DNA of 64,000 nt from Kuschelorhynchus macadamiae (lineage: Eukaryota > Arthropoda > Insecta > Coleoptera > Curculionidae), in contig JAUTXW010002147.1 in the NCBI GenBank assembly GCA_030620095.1, forward strand, positions 62,001 to 126,000, written 5' to 3'. Made by a program: the position numbers and the translations under genes. Under the pieces are notes generated by a model. That model had not been told where the DNA came from, did no database searches, and worked only from the letters and a program-made list of their open reading frames with translations. Shown in pieces: positions 1 through 11,439 of this stretch. Position 1 is the first letter of the stretch, and the number at the start of each line of letters is the position of its first letter.

Positions 1-690
1 TTGGGTTCTGAATATGTTTTGAAGGTACTAATCTAGAAATCTAAATTTTAATGAATGAATAAGATGATAACAGTTTTGTTGGTGATTCGCGAAAATGCTT
101 TGTAATAAATCCAGTGCTGGTTCTCTTAATGAGGTTATTTTTCTTTTTGCCTATGGATTTCTTGCTCATTCAGAATTTGTTCAAGCCAATCCTGTTCATC
201 CTGTTTTTCTTTTCGTCTTTTGGTTTCTTCTTGCTGTTTTCCTCTTTGTCTTTTGGCTTGTTTTTCCTGTTTTTCTTTTTGTTTTTTGGCCTCAATTTTT
301 CAGATATTTTAATATTCCCTGTTTTTTTTGGCTGTCCTTTGTTCTCTTCGACTTCTCTTTCTTGTTTTCTCTTAAATTTTTGATTGGTTGCTCTGCCCTA
401 TTTGTAGTTTGTCTAGTTATTTTTTGCTTCTTCCTGCATTTTAGCACTTTGTGGTCTTAGACTTAATTTTTTTTTCTTTTAAAACACGAATTAGGATAGA
501 ACTTTCTAAAACTGTATTAAAATGTCTGTTCTGCGTTTTTCCAATAGAACTTTCTAGAAGTGTCTTAGAAATGTCTCTAGTTGGCCTTCTTGGGGTACAA
601 AACAGGATGACAAAGTGGAAACTTACGGGTCTTGTTTAGTTTCGAAATAGGATGTTCTGGAATTTTCGTGATTTCTAAATAGACCAAAAC
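1..690. other. Unassigned left edge with a pyrimidine-rich tract
   Basis: No gene is supported here. Positions about 170-430 are strongly pyrimidine-rich on the plus strand. Read on the minus strand the tract gives Lys/Gln/Glu-rich frames, one ending in ILNEQEIHRQKEK and a stop. That resembles the basic tail of some transposases, but every frame is Lys-rich because the strand is purine-rich, so composition alone explains it. The plus-strand Phe-rich frame is not believable as a protein. The segment at 640-720 leads into the Penelope-like relic that follows. Confidence 0.4.
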
Positions 691-1428
691 TGTGAAAGCT
701 TCCGTTCTATGTTCTATGGATGTAGTATCGAAATCATATATTTTGATCAGTTGCGATGTGTATACAAATGTTCCTGTTAACAGCTCGATTTTCATTATGT
801 CAGACATTTTGGAACATAATAATTTTGATAATAGACCTAATGGAAGCTTGTTTTCCATCTACTTCTTTCAGTTTTCAAGGAACTTTTTATAGGCAAACCT
901 CGGAGGCAGCTATTGAGTTTCTTCTATCACTTGTGGCAGCGAATATAATTATGGGAGCCTTCGAGGCCATTGCTTCGACATCCTCTCCACTAAAACCAAA
1001 ACACTAGTTCAGATATGTAGATGATACTTTTGTTGTTTGGCCTAATCGACAGGACAATATCATCATATTTCTGGACCACCTTAATCAACAGCACCGTTTC
1101 ACAATGGGAATTGAATCTAATGAAACGATTCCCGTTCTAAATGTATTTGTTCAAGGGAAGGAAAATGGTACATTAGAACATTCTCTGTATAGAATACCGA
1201 CGCATATAAATAGAAATATAAATGTAAATTGTCACCACAATCGAGCATAAATGAAATCGGTTATTAACTCACTAGTATTCGAGCCAGCGAAACTGGCCGA
1301 AGCTCTCAGAGGGAATGCTATTGCACTAAAGATATTACTAAATATATAGTAATCCAACTCCACGGACAGTTGCTTCGGGTCCAACATACGTACAATCTTC
1401 AATGCGCATAAGAAGATTGGACAATGTA
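691..1428 (+). pseudogene. Penelope-like element reverse transcriptase, decayed 5' part
   Basis: Remnant of a Penelope-like retroelement RT. In plus-strand frames I read LISCDVYTNVPVN near 740-780, corresponding to the family's LISFDVVSLYTNVP block; RQTSEAAIEF...SLVAANIIMGAFEAIA at about 895-980, the fingers/palm block that is normally GxAMGxPxSPVxANIxME; and RYVDDTFVVWP at 1011-1043, the catalytic YVDD box. FLDHLNQQHRF follows, then a degraded LDV-like stretch and KPTH-like PTHINR. Stops and frameshifts break the frame, for example a TAG just before the YVDD box. The copy is interrupted at 1428 by a DDE transposon and resumes at 3728 with the GIY-YIG domain. The family assignment is firm; the 5' limit is uncertain. 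Confidence 0.82.
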
Positions 1429-1805
1429 CAGGGTGTTCCATTATATATGGAACCCCCCTTTAACTTTTTTCTCTGATACTATAGAGACAAATGTCTTATA
1501 TAAAAGTTGTAGGGTACTATAAGTAGTTTCTAGGCAAGTAATATTAATGTATACAGGGTGATGTAGAAAAGCGCTGCTGTGTTTTTTCTTATGAAACATG
1601 CTTAATGGATAGAACTCATCTTCCTGATTATGAATATATATAATTTGTAAAATTTATTTTAAATATTACTCTCAAAAACACGATTTTTACAATAAACTCT
1701 GCTGGCGCGGCAGTAGGCCATGGATCGTCGACGCGCTTGTTTTGAATGACACATAATAGGTATATCTGATAAAACTTTTGCCAAACGCGTCCTTAGGAGT
1801 TTAAA

Positions 1806-2935
1806 ATGAGTTATTCGGAGCAAGAAAAATTTGATATATTATCTTTATACATTAAAAACAACAAAAATAGATCTGCAGCTAGACGGGAATATATAACTAT
1901 TTATCGAAATAGGCGCATACCTGCTTTAAACACATTTAGGCGAATATTTGAGCGATTTAGTGAGAGTAATTCTTTCAAGAGGCCAACAAGAACCATTACT
2001 ACTAATGAGGATATAAAATTAGATATCCTGTTATATTTTCAAGGTATGATTATTTATATCTTTTTAACAAGTTACCCCACATACATAGTTTTTTTATTAT
2101 TTTTTGTAGAAAATTCTGCCAATTCATTTCGAGACGGTGCTAAAGATCTATAAAAAAGTATTGGCATGATACATAGAACATTAAAAAAATATAACTTTCA
2201 CCCATTCAAGCCGAGAAAAGTTCAACATTTAACCGAAGCAAACAAACTAGAACGTTTGCGATTTTGTAGAGATATATTGGAACAATCCGAAACGGATCCA
2301 AACATCTTTAACAAAATTCTGTGGGCTGATGAGTCCTGTTTTAGCACTGCAGGTATTCCAAACAGGAAAAACATACATTTCTGGTCCGTGGAAAATCCTG
2401 AAACCTTTTTCGAAGTCAAACATTCTGGAAGGCGTTCAGTAAATGTGTGGTATGGAATAAAAAATAATAGAGTTTTGGGGCCAGTTTTTTACAATTACAG
2501 TCTGACGGGTAATACTTATCTTAACATGCTTCGTAATAACATTGACAACATTATTGGCGGTTTTCCTCTTACGGACATGCGACGCATGATATTTCAGCAA
2601 GATGGGGCACCAGCTCGTAATATTGTCCAGCTAATACATTTTTTAAATGAAAACTATGAAACCTGGATTGGTAAGCGTGAAAGGATTAAATAGCCACCGA
2701 ACAGCCCGGATTTAACTCCCCTTGATATTTTTTATGGGGTTATTTGAAAAATAATATTTACTTTAAAAAACACGACAGCATTAATATACTTCAGGAAAAT
2801 ATCCAAAATGGCATAAGAACTATAAATCAAAATCCATTTTGGATAGTAAAAGCAATTGATAAATTGAAAAAAGCGTATCGTCTTTGCATAGAAAAGAACG
2901 GTGGCCATTTCCAGCAGCTCAAAGCATTTGAATAA
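1806..2935 (+). pseudogene. Mariner-superfamily transposase with intron, broken
   Basis: Cut-and-paste transposase relic of the IS630-Tc1-mariner superfamily. The N-terminal helix-turn-helix region reads MSYSEQEKFDILSLYIKNNK, followed by RRIPALNTFRRIFERF, a DUF4817-like start. A 66-nt intron with GT...AG borders (2044-2109) joins DILLYFQ to ENSANSFRDGAKDL in frame. The catalytic core shows WADES, then FQQDGAPA, then PPNSPDLTPLD, close to the DD41D spacing (about 40 here), which I recall for rosa-type mariners. Lesions: a stop after GAKDL near 2151; TAG at 2691-2693, probably from a Trp TGG codon; and a one-base loss in the T run near 2731. That loss moves the tail, LWGYLKNNIYFKKH...CIEKNGGHFQQL, into the next frame, ending at 2935. 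It cannot make a functional product as read. Confidence 0.85.
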
Positions 2936-3407
2936 TTGAATGTGAGTTTCTTCTTATTTATAAATATTACTATAATAATATATTATTCTAATTTTTAAAC
3001 ATTACTGTTCTAAATAAAACTTTCCTTTCGTTAGCGAAATATGAGTTTTTATTTTATGTATAATAAATCGGAAAGAGCACAACTCTTATTATTTAACATG
3101 TTGTGCTAAAAAGCCAAAGCCAATGGCTAAATTCAATGAGTTCCTCGTATAATAAATATTACATTAATCCAAATGATCGTAAACACGATCTTTGCGCCAT
3201 GTTCTGCTGGTCTTTGTAATTAAATTTTTTTCCTGCTCCGAATAACTCACTTTAAACTTCTAAAGACACGTTTTCCAAAATTGTTGTCAAATATAATACG
3301 TGGCATTCAAAACAAGCGCGTCGACGATTCATGGCCTACTGCCGCGCAAGACAAATTTATTGTAAAAATAGTTTTTCTGATGTTAATATTTAAAATAAAT
3401 GTAACAA

Positions 3408-3409
<2 letters not shown>

Positions 3410-3490
<81 letters not shown>
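3410..3490. repeat. (AT)n microsatellite, about 81 bp
   Basis: Pure AT dinucleotide run inside the right arm of the inner DDE transposon. The Tyr/Ile reading frames crossing it are artefacts. Confidence 0.98.
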
Positions 3491-3496
<6 letters not shown>

Positions 3497-3727
3497 TTGT
3501 AATCAGGAAAACGAGGTGTATCAACTAGGCTTACAAGATACAGGGTGTTCCATAAGAAAAAAACACAATATTCTTCGCAGTGCTTTTCCACAACACCCTG
3601 TATACATTATTATTACTTGCCTAAAAACTACTTATAGTACCCTATAACTTTCGTATAAAACATTTGTCTCTATACTATCAGATAAAAAAGTTAAAGGGCG
3701 GTTCCATTTATAATGGAAGACCCTGTA

Positions 3728-4260
3728 CCTATGTGATTCCCGAAACATGATGTACCTGTTCAAACAGAAAGACTATATAAAATTCCTTGCTCATAAGAAA
3801 AAGTGAATGTGAGAGAAACAGGACGCACAATAGTCACTAGACTTAAGGAACATGAACGATGTATTAAAAACAAACAAATTATTCAATCTGTCGAAGCTGA
3901 ACACCAGCATTTCACTGGCCATATTATGAATGCAAAAGAAACCAAGATTCCAGGATTTTATAAATGAAAAATTAGAGAATCTATTGAAATTTTTAAACAT
4001 ACAAAAAACTATAGAATAGAGATACGGGTTATGGTCTACATCATCTACATTACACGTGGAAATCGATCTTAACATAGGGTCACGGCACACAACCGGCCTG
4101 GATTCTCCGAGCCCATTCATTGTTCAGATCCCGTGGAATAAAAAAAGCCTGAAGATATCTCGTGTAATCGAAGGCGAAACATCGAATAGTAATTCCAATT
4201 TGACACCGTCTAATCCCAAGACCCATGATTTCTTAATTAAACATTTCTTAAACAAATAAC
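3728..4260 (+). pseudogene. Penelope-like element, GIY-YIG endonuclease part
   Basis: Continuation of the Penelope-like relic after the DDE insertion. From about 3770 the frame reads LYKIPCS(stop)EKVNVRETGRTIVTRLKEHE and continues CIKNKQ...VEAEHQHFTGH. This matches the C-terminal GIY-YIG domain of the family, where the usual pattern is VYxIPCxCGxxYxGxTGRxxxxRxxEH. The conserved Tyr/Gly pair is degraded (NVRET), a stop replaces the CG, and another stop follows GFYK near 3967. Orientation and order (RT then GIY-YIG) fit the upstream piece, so the two halves were one copy before the transposon landed. No hammerhead-like fold was found downstream. Confidence 0.8.
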
Positions 4261-4713
4261 ACAAACTTCATTAGATACTCAATACAATATAACTAATAGA
4301 TTGTACCCTAACACATCTGTTATATAACTAACCCTAAATCGTCAACGACCTTGCCTTGTAGGCTTTAATGCTCAAATCTTCCGGAATGCTCTCGATATAG
4401 GATGACGTGTTTGGTTATTCCTAGACCACGCACATAAACATTTGATGACTCATTTGCATAGTTTTCGCACGATCGTCGCAATACCAACACTGATGTAATG
4501 ATTGCCCTGCCACTGAACGTGTGTTTGGCATTTCATATGAATCCAGTATTAAAGAATTAGGAACAGAAGACAGTGAATAGTCTAGGTCAATTAAGATATG
4601 ATATTATCTAACATGTTTTTTAATACAGTGTGTCAGACTTTTTAATGCGATTTTTGCAATGCAGAATTTGTAATTATATTACACTTATAGTTTTACTCTA
4701 TCTTATGTTTCAG
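4261..4713. other. Non-coding gap before receptor exon
   Basis: No gene is seen. The first part may be Penelope 3' untranslated sequence. The end is a normal intron 3' end: a T-rich stretch and tatcttatgtttcag, with the acceptor AG at 4712-4713. Confidence 0.6.
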
Positions 4714-4895
4714 ATATGAACAAGAGAGCAAGGTTCAGTTTGTTGTGGATGCCGTGTATGCATTCGCATTCGCTATGGACAGACTCAACCGGGACGTATG
4801 CACGGACAAAGATCAACAAGGAGTATGTCCAGTCATGGCTCAATTTGACGGTGGAGATTTCTATCAAACTTACTTGCTAAACCTAAATTTTACTG
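4714..4895 (+). CDS. mGluR: Metabotropic glutamate receptor, one internal exon
   Basis: An exon of a class C G-protein-coupled receptor. The frame reads YEQESKVQFVVDAVYAFAFA, then MDRLNRDVC, GVCPVMAQFDGGDFYQ and LLNLNFTG. It matches the ligand-binding (venus-flytrap, ANF_receptor) domain just before the segment that continues into the distal lobe. The motif (Y/E)xxxKVQFVxDAVYAxAxAL followed by D-x-C and GxCPxM is characteristic of metabotropic glutamate receptors. The exon is 182 nt: one base completing a codon, 60 codons, then one base. The upstream intron is therefore phase 2 and the downstream intron phase 1. The acceptor is tgtttcag and the donor G|gtaagt (GT at 4896-4897). Insects have two such receptors (mGluR and mangetout) and I cannot say which this is. 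No other exon was recognised in the window. This is the only sequence here that looks under purifying selection. Confidence 0.85.
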
Positions 4896-5889
4896 GTAAG
4901 TTTGCCTACGATTTGCATTACAGTAGTCTAGTTGGTGTTTTATACAGGTTATGGAAATGACAGGTAGTTTGTAAGTATTGAGTTAGATTTACTAGCCCCA
5001 TTCTAATAGCAGTTAATTAAAAAATATGTAAATTCTAATATAAATAACCGCCAACAAACAAGGACGTTTCTGCTATCTGTGAAACTTTCTGATGCTTTTA
5101 TAGTGGTAGTGTATGGTATTGTGGAGCTATGGAGGACATTTTACATCTAAATGGTGCAATTTTAGGGTGTCCAGAAATGATAAAAGGTTAGATAGCCCTA
5201 TTGTTAAGTAATGTAAGTTATAATATGATTATCAATGTAAAATGGTTATATTTAATTGTTTCAATTAAATTTCGTTTTCTTGTATATTTTTAAGGTAGAT
5301 TTAGTAATTTTTAAGAGCAAGGCCTCAACAGCACTTGCATTTCGTTCAGGAAGCTGACTCAAAGGCCTTTTAATCCAATATAATTTATTCCTATTTATAA
5401 TGTTAATGTATAATTTCCTGTGGAAATGGATTAATAAACGTCTTATTATTATTATTAATATTATTATTATTATATTATAGTACACTAATTTTGTTTTATA
5501 AAATTCAGAGATAATTTGTTTTATAGTCTTCTTTGTATAATAACAATTTCGTTATTTAGGTTTGTTTTATTTAAGAATATTCCACTACAAAGTAAAGATC
5601 AACTGTTAGAAATTCCAAAGGCGGCTGCGTTGATTCGATTTAAATTTAACAAAGTGTTTTTCTTTTATGCTTTAAAAGAGATTGATTAAATAATTAAAGT
5701 TGCACTATCGAAGAAAATTCTGGCTGAAGATAAATATGCAAGGGAAATGAGGTAAAATATCCTGATTTATTTACTGCGCAAACGATAATTATTTTGCAAT
5801 AATGACGACAAACCGGTATTCAGTTCTATCGGATCAAAAAAAAATCATTACGCGGGAACTAGTCATGGGTCCGACCAGCAATCTATGTT
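4896..5889. other. Start of the receptor's downstream intron
   Basis: Begins with donor gtaagt. AT-rich with no gene. A short (ATT)n-like run sits at about 5443-5480. Nothing else is recognised. Confidence 0.6.
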
Positions 5890-6590
5890 ACATAAAGAAT
5901 ACTAAAATGTCAGGTAAACGTATATCGAAATTTTTGTCGTTAGGGGGCTACAACACCGAGAATGAACTCCTTTGAAGATGGTTTTTCCTAAATATGAATA
6001 CTAATTCAAGGACGTCACGAGTCGGAGGGGAAGAAGGAAAAGGCTCCTAACTTTTTTCAGCATAGATTTTTTTCTATTTACAATTCCAAATTATAAAAAA
6101 TTTAGAGTTTAGTAAAAAAAGGAAAGGTACTCGCGGTTTAGTTCCTTAGTGCACACCTTTTTCGTGAGAAATTGATTTGAACATTGTCAACAATAATTAA
6201 ATAATTTCGTATATACTTTTAACTGAAAATTTTATGCTTAGTGCCATGTACTTTACAAATCAATTTTTCTCGGAAACGGTGCATCCTAACGAATTAAACC
6301 TAGAGTATCTTTCTTTCCTAGAAAAGCTTAAATTATATTATAATTTGGAATTCTAAATTGAAAAAATCAGTCTAGGACGACTTTTCCCTCTTCGACTCAT
6401 TATACAAAAATTACCAAAATACCCAAGTTTTATAATCTAGTCTTTAAATGTTTCGAAAATATTTAAAAAAAAAAAATTTTCAGAGGGGCTTATTCTCGGG
6501 GCAAATTTCGATATATGTTTAAATAACATAGTCTTATATGACAGATTATTCTTTAAAAATATTCACCCTTAATTTCGGGTCACCCTGTAT
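5890..6590. repeat. Foldback element copy A, about 0.7 kb
   Basis: A long imperfect palindrome: the left arm carries actaaaatgtcaggtaaacg and a pyrimidine-poor block near 6020-6050. The right arm carries their inverse, including cccttaatttcgggtcaccctgtat (last 25 bases given in part) at 6566-6590. It is the same family as 8771-9760. The left terminus is eroded. No coding sequence. Confidence 0.7.
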
Positions 6591-8770
6591 AAATTGTGTT
6601 TTATTACCAAGAATGTCCTTTACAAATATTTTAAATTTTTAAATTATTTTATTAGGCTACTATTTTGTCCTATTGTATTGAATTTATATCAAAACCTTGC
6701 CAGCTTATATAACAGTTGATTATTTCTGTAAAAAATTTCGAAGATGTCGACAAAAATGAGAAAACGTGTTTTTCGTTATCAGGTAGCTAACCTGCAGATC
6801 TTGCAAAACATGCATTTTACATACGAGTAAACTATTTATTTAAGTTATTTCTTATTTATATGGAAAATGTTATCTAAAAAAGTTAATTAAAATCACTTCT
6901 AGAGTGAAAATCTAAAATTTCAAGTGAATAAAAGTTAAATATCGCTTTTTCTAATTTGTTACTGTTACTAAGTTTTTTTACCTGCGTGTCATAAATACGT
7001 TATATTTTTAATTAGGTATTTGAAGAGGCATTCATGTTTGGTGGGCTATAACTATAAACCAAACATTAGTCCATAATTTTTCAAAATATATAAAATCAAA
7101 GTTTATATCTAGAAGTGATAAACACTTCTGGCCCGAATTTGAATATGAAAATTCAGGTACAAAGCTGCAGGATAGATTTCCTGCTCATTCAACCCTTAAG
7201 GTATGAAATTGGCTAGACAGGTTTTTTTTTCCGGAAGGAGACCCAAGAAAAAGGGACGACAAAATCACCTACAGAATATTCTAAGAAGTTCAACATTCGC
7301 CCTCCACTATTCTTCCTCACTTCAGAAGGATCTTTACCAGCTCAACGTCATAAAAAAGTTATAATTTCAGTGATGTTCAGTGCTGCGCCACTACAAAACT
7401 CCAAAGCAGAGCCAAAATTATAACCTGAAACGAAAAACAAGACATTGTCAAAGCTGGCTGGATGCTGAAAAATAAGAGACTATAGTGACAGAAGAGAAAG
7501 GCCAAATTCCAAATATAATTTGTAAACAAAACAAAAACAAAATTCTTTTGCCTTAATTTAGAGAAGCTAAACATATTTTAGAAAATGTAATACATTGAAT
7601 TATGGATAAAACGTTTGAGGTATGTAAGATGCAATCTACATAAAAATGTTGATGTTTTAAAGGTTATATTTATTTGCAATTTTATAATGTTCAATTTCGT
7701 TTCAGTGTACTAATGGGCTTAACGTAATGAAAAACCATCAGCAAAATGTCAGTTCCATATAAAGCAAACATCCATGTTAGCTGAACTTTCTACTAGTTCA
7801 AATGTTCTCAAAGTGTTAAGTTAATATATTACAAGAAAGAAGGAAACAAATATGTTTATCATAATTCATGCGAGTGGAATGGGCCCAAAGAAGAAACCAG
7901 AAAAACAACATATTGTATTGTAAATGACAAAATTGTTATTTTCATTAATAAAGAAGGCCACTATCTTATTAACTAAAACTGATTATATATTTAAAATGTA
8001 TCACCTTTAATTTTATCACCCTATTTAATATAGACTCTTTTAAATTTCTTCTATAAAGTGCATGATACGTAAATATAGAAAAATCCAATTCGTAGAGTTT
8101 TTCGATAGGATGGTGATAGTAACAGTCTGTGAAAATCAGTAACTATATAACTAGCCAAATTTTGTAATTACCTCAGTGTTACTATCAGAATTATACGTAA
8201 ATTTGCAAATGTTATAGAACTGAAATCTTAATAATGTGACTTAGATCGTTTTTCCCGTTAAATCTTCATTTATGATTTAAATGTTAAAACATGTATCTAC
8301 AAAATTTTATTTATATATTCTAATGGTGCCAGAGTTCTACTAAGTATCATTTGTTAGATTCATTAATGTAACATCCCATGGTACTAACCTAGGAGAGTAG
8401 ATTGCGTTTTTAACACAAAACTTTTATATACAGGGTGTTAGAGGTTTGACTGCAAATATTTTAACATGTGACAGTATTGACCATTTTGATAAAAAAAAAT
8501 CGTATATAACGTTGGGTCTATTACTTAACAATTTTGAGAAAAATTGCCCCAAAGTTGTATTTTATATTTTTTAATTTTGAGCACAACGTTAATACTATTT
8601 TTTATTTTATTGTGTAAAACGGTTATTTATATTATTTTTACGTAGTTCATAAGGTTTTTTTAAATTAAAATATCTGCACGATCTATACTAAAAGAAAAGC
8701 ATCGAAAACGCAATTTTTACCTTAATAATAAGTACAGAATAAAACAATTTTTAATTGATTTTTCATTGTA
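6591..8770. other. Repeat tail plus unassigned AT-rich sequence
   Basis: 6610-6800 is a degenerate copy of the CGCCATTTTG/gaattgagaaaacat repeat family (compare 33600-35270). 6840-6930 resembles 35460-35530. 8430-8460 holds an isolated TIR-like end, tacagggtgttagaggtt. No gene is seen. Confidence 0.45.
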
Positions 8771-9760
8771 TATGATGTCCCGAAATTAAGGGCCAATATT
8801 TTTAGTTAGTACTCTACGTCCTAAAAGAAGACTAAAATGTCATGTAAACATATATCGAACATTTTTTTGTCAGGATATATCGAACATTTTTTTGTCAGGG
8901 GGGCTACAGTACCGAGAACGAGCTTTTCTGAAGATGTTTTTTCCTAAATATTTCGGAAAGTTTAAAGATTAGATTACAAAATTTGGGTATTTTGGTAATT
9001 TTTATACACTGAGTCGAACCCTGAAGTGAAAAACATCAATAATAATTCGAGGGCGTCCCGAATGGGAGTGGGAGAGGGAACAGTCTCCTTATTTTTTTTC
9101 TCCTTAGATTTTTTTAGTTCACAATTCCAAATTTTAAAAAGAATTGGGATTTGTAAAAAAAGGAAGGTACTCTTCGTTTAATTCGCTAAGTCACACCGTT
9201 TTCGAAAAAAATGGATTTGTGTGAAAATTGCCTTACATTGAAAATGAAACATATTTTGGGTTCAGTAAATAAATTAAATAATAATTAAATCATTTCGTAT
9301 CTACTTTTAACTGAAAATTGTGTGCTTGGTGCCATGTCGACAATTTTCAAATCAATTTTTCTCGGAAACGGTGTAGCCTAACAAATTAAACCTTTCTTTA
9401 CAAGAAAACCTTAATCATTTATAATTTGTATACGTATATTGAAAAAATCTACGCAGTTGTAAATTGAAAAATCTGTCTAGGGCGGCTTTTCCCTCTACCC
9501 CTCCCATTCGGGACGCCCCTGATTTAGTATTGATATTTTTGACATCAGTATTCGACTCAGTGTACAAAAAATACTAAAATACCCATGTTTCATAATCTAG
9601 TCTTTAAATATTTATGAAAATATAAAAAAAAATACATTTTCAGAGGGGCTGTAGTCCTCTAGCGAAGCAATTGTCATGGCATTAGTTTACATGACATTTT
9701 CTTTTATGACGTAAATTAATATTTAAAAATATTGACCCTTAATTTCTGGACACCCTGTAT
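8771..9760. repeat. Foldback element copy B, about 1 kb
   Basis: The left arm begins tatgatgtcccgaaattaag (8771); the right arm ends with the inverse, aatttctggacaccctgtat (9760). The two arms of about 450-500 bp pair through recognisable blocks: the CCCATTCGGGACGCCC region (9057 against 9508), gggtattttggtaa (8983) against taaaatacccatg (9567), and the aggaaggtactc/accgttttcg region. The left arm also contains a 25-bp tandem duplication (about 8850-8898). No coding sequence; a non-autonomous palindromic element. Confidence 0.75.
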
Positions 9761-10984
9761 ACTTGATATTTTGTCGATTTAATTTTCTTATTTTTATTGG
9801 AATAAAATCAAGATTTATTACCAAAAATGCCCTAATATTTTAAAATTTTAAATTATTTTATGACACTACTATTTTGTTCCGCTGTATTGAATTCCTATCA
9901 AAACCTTACCAGCTTATATTTCTATCCCTCTTGATTTTTTTTGTAAAAAAATTAAGGACAATTAATCGTTTTTTAAATATGTCGACGGAAATGGGAAAAC
10001 ATGTTTTTGTTATCAACTAGCGAAGCTGCACATCTTGCAGAACTTGCAAAACATACATTTTACCCACGAGTGAGTTGCCTGCATTGGGATACTGGATTTG
10101 CTACTGATACGTATGAGTGTTTAACGTACACAATGTTACTAAGCAAACCTCTAAATTATAGGGCCTAGGCACGACAGCTCCTTTTGCCGGCTCTGGCATG
10201 AGTTTATAGGCGGGGTTGTTTTAATTAATTTAATTATTTATTCTGTCCTTCTTGGTAGTTGAATTTATACAGTATCCTTTACAGAAGACACGTCTTACAA
10301 CACTGAGCTTAAGTATGATTTTTAAAAAGGGCCATCCGCAAAAAAAATGCTGCCATGTTATAAGTCGGTCTTTGCGGAAAATCCTTCTTCTGAAATTTAG
10401 ATATTGATCTGTACTTTAACCAATAAAAAAAAACTATTTACACATCACGTTTCAAAATTTATTATAAAAAAATAAATTACAAAAAGGCAAATGTTCAAAA
10501 TCGACGTAGCAGGTGAATTGTTTAAAAGGTGTAAAATAGGTAGCAATGATTAGAAAGAAAAATCTTGTGAACTGAAATAATGTGTAAAATTACGGTCACT
10601 AATATTAAATTGGCCAATAATTTAAACACTATCAAGATAACTAGGATCTCAAATTTTCGGATAGGATAAACTAATATAAAATTTTAGACAATATAAAAAA
10701 ATAGAAATTTCTCACCAAAGTATTGATTCCAAAATGCTAAAACAAAATTATGAAATGAAATATAAAATTTCAATTTTAACAGTTTGAAAAAAAGGCTAGT
10801 TAGTAGTGAAAAGGCAAGTGGGTGTAGAGTTAAAAGGAAAAGAAAAAAATGAAATGAAAGAATTCATGCACCCTTAGCGTAAAATAAATTTAGTGATATA
10901 ATAACTTAAATATGCACAATTATAATTACCCTATTTAGGTACAACCGCAAGGTTAACTGAATCTAGAAAATTTAATGCTCCCAA
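9761..10984. other. Repeat tail and AT-rich non-coding sequence
   Basis: 9815-10085 repeats the sequence that also follows foldback copy A (ttattaccaaaaatgccc...aaaacatgttttt), so the foldback and this tail travel together. The rest is AT-rich without recognisable features. Confidence 0.5.
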
Positions 10985-11140
10985 TATATATCTGTAAGTA
11001 ATTAAATATTTAAATTATCAAATACTAAATATGTTTAGTTAAAAAAAAATATAGTTATATATCTCAATATAGTTCTGTAAGTAATTAAATATTTAAATAA
11101 TCAAATACTAAATATGTTTACTTAAAAAAATATAGATTTA
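10985..11140. repeat. Tandem duplication, 83-bp period
   Basis: The block tctgtaagtaattaaatatt...aaatatgttta occurs at 10991 and again at 11074, with few differences. Confidence 0.85.
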
Positions 11141-11439
11141 TTATCATGATAAATTGTCTGACCATAACGCACGACAGTACCGTTACATCAATAATGTAAT
11201 ATTAATTGATTTAGCTAAAGCTTTAAATTCTTTAAAACATGTCAATGGTTTATTATTTACCTTTCTAACCGTTATCAACTTTTTCAACAATTTTTAACGA
11301 ATAAATATTTGATACTTCTAATATAGTGTCCTCGACGGTTTGTACTTGGCACATCGCTTTTTATTATTTACACATTTGATTATTATTTATAAATCAAGCA
11401 TGGTAACCTTTTACCATTTGCAGATGAGACTCAACACAT

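Larger units (their letters stand above)
1554..3600 (+). mobile_element. Inner mariner-superfamily DDE transposon, long TIRs
   Basis: Ends are CAGGGTGATGTAGAAAAGCG at 1554 and the inverse ending ...TTCCACAACACCCTG at 3600, flanked by TA (1552-1553, 3601-3602). The TIR homology is long. The motif GCAGTAGGCCATG occurs at 1710-1722 and inverted at 3330-3342. The inverted copy continues to about 3230, so it includes a mirror of the transposase start (GTGAGTTATTCGGAGCAGG on the minus strand, against ATGAGTTATTCGGAGCAAG at 1806). The element encodes the broken transposase at 1806-2935. An (AT)n run at 3410-3490 lies inside the right arm. Confidence 0.8.
1429..3725. mobile_element. Outer palindromic element, arms about 125 bp, TA target duplication
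   Basis: The left arm starts CAGGGTGTTCCATTATATAT at 1429. The right arm, read in reverse, starts CAGGGTCTTCCATTATAAAT and ends at 3725. TA flanks both ends (1427-1428 and 3726-3727). The arms match over about 125 bp, to about 1551 and from about 3603. A second element with its own CAGGGTG ends and TA flanks lies exactly between them. Either the inner element hit a central TA of an older palindromic MITE, or the two form one element with compound TIRs. The outer element splits the Penelope-like relic at 691-4260. Confidence 0.75.

Noticed and set aside
95..460. Phe-rich 121-residue plus-strand frame
   Set aside because: Low-complexity translation of a pyrimidine-rich tract; no domain and no splice or promoter support.
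577..858. 93-residue minus-strand frame
   Set aside because: It is the opposite strand of the Penelope RT relic, whose LISCDV..TNVPV block is on the plus strand.
3281..3591. Tyr/Ile repeat proteins on both strands
   Set aside because: Translations of the (AT)n microsatellite; the same holds near 16100 and 29790.
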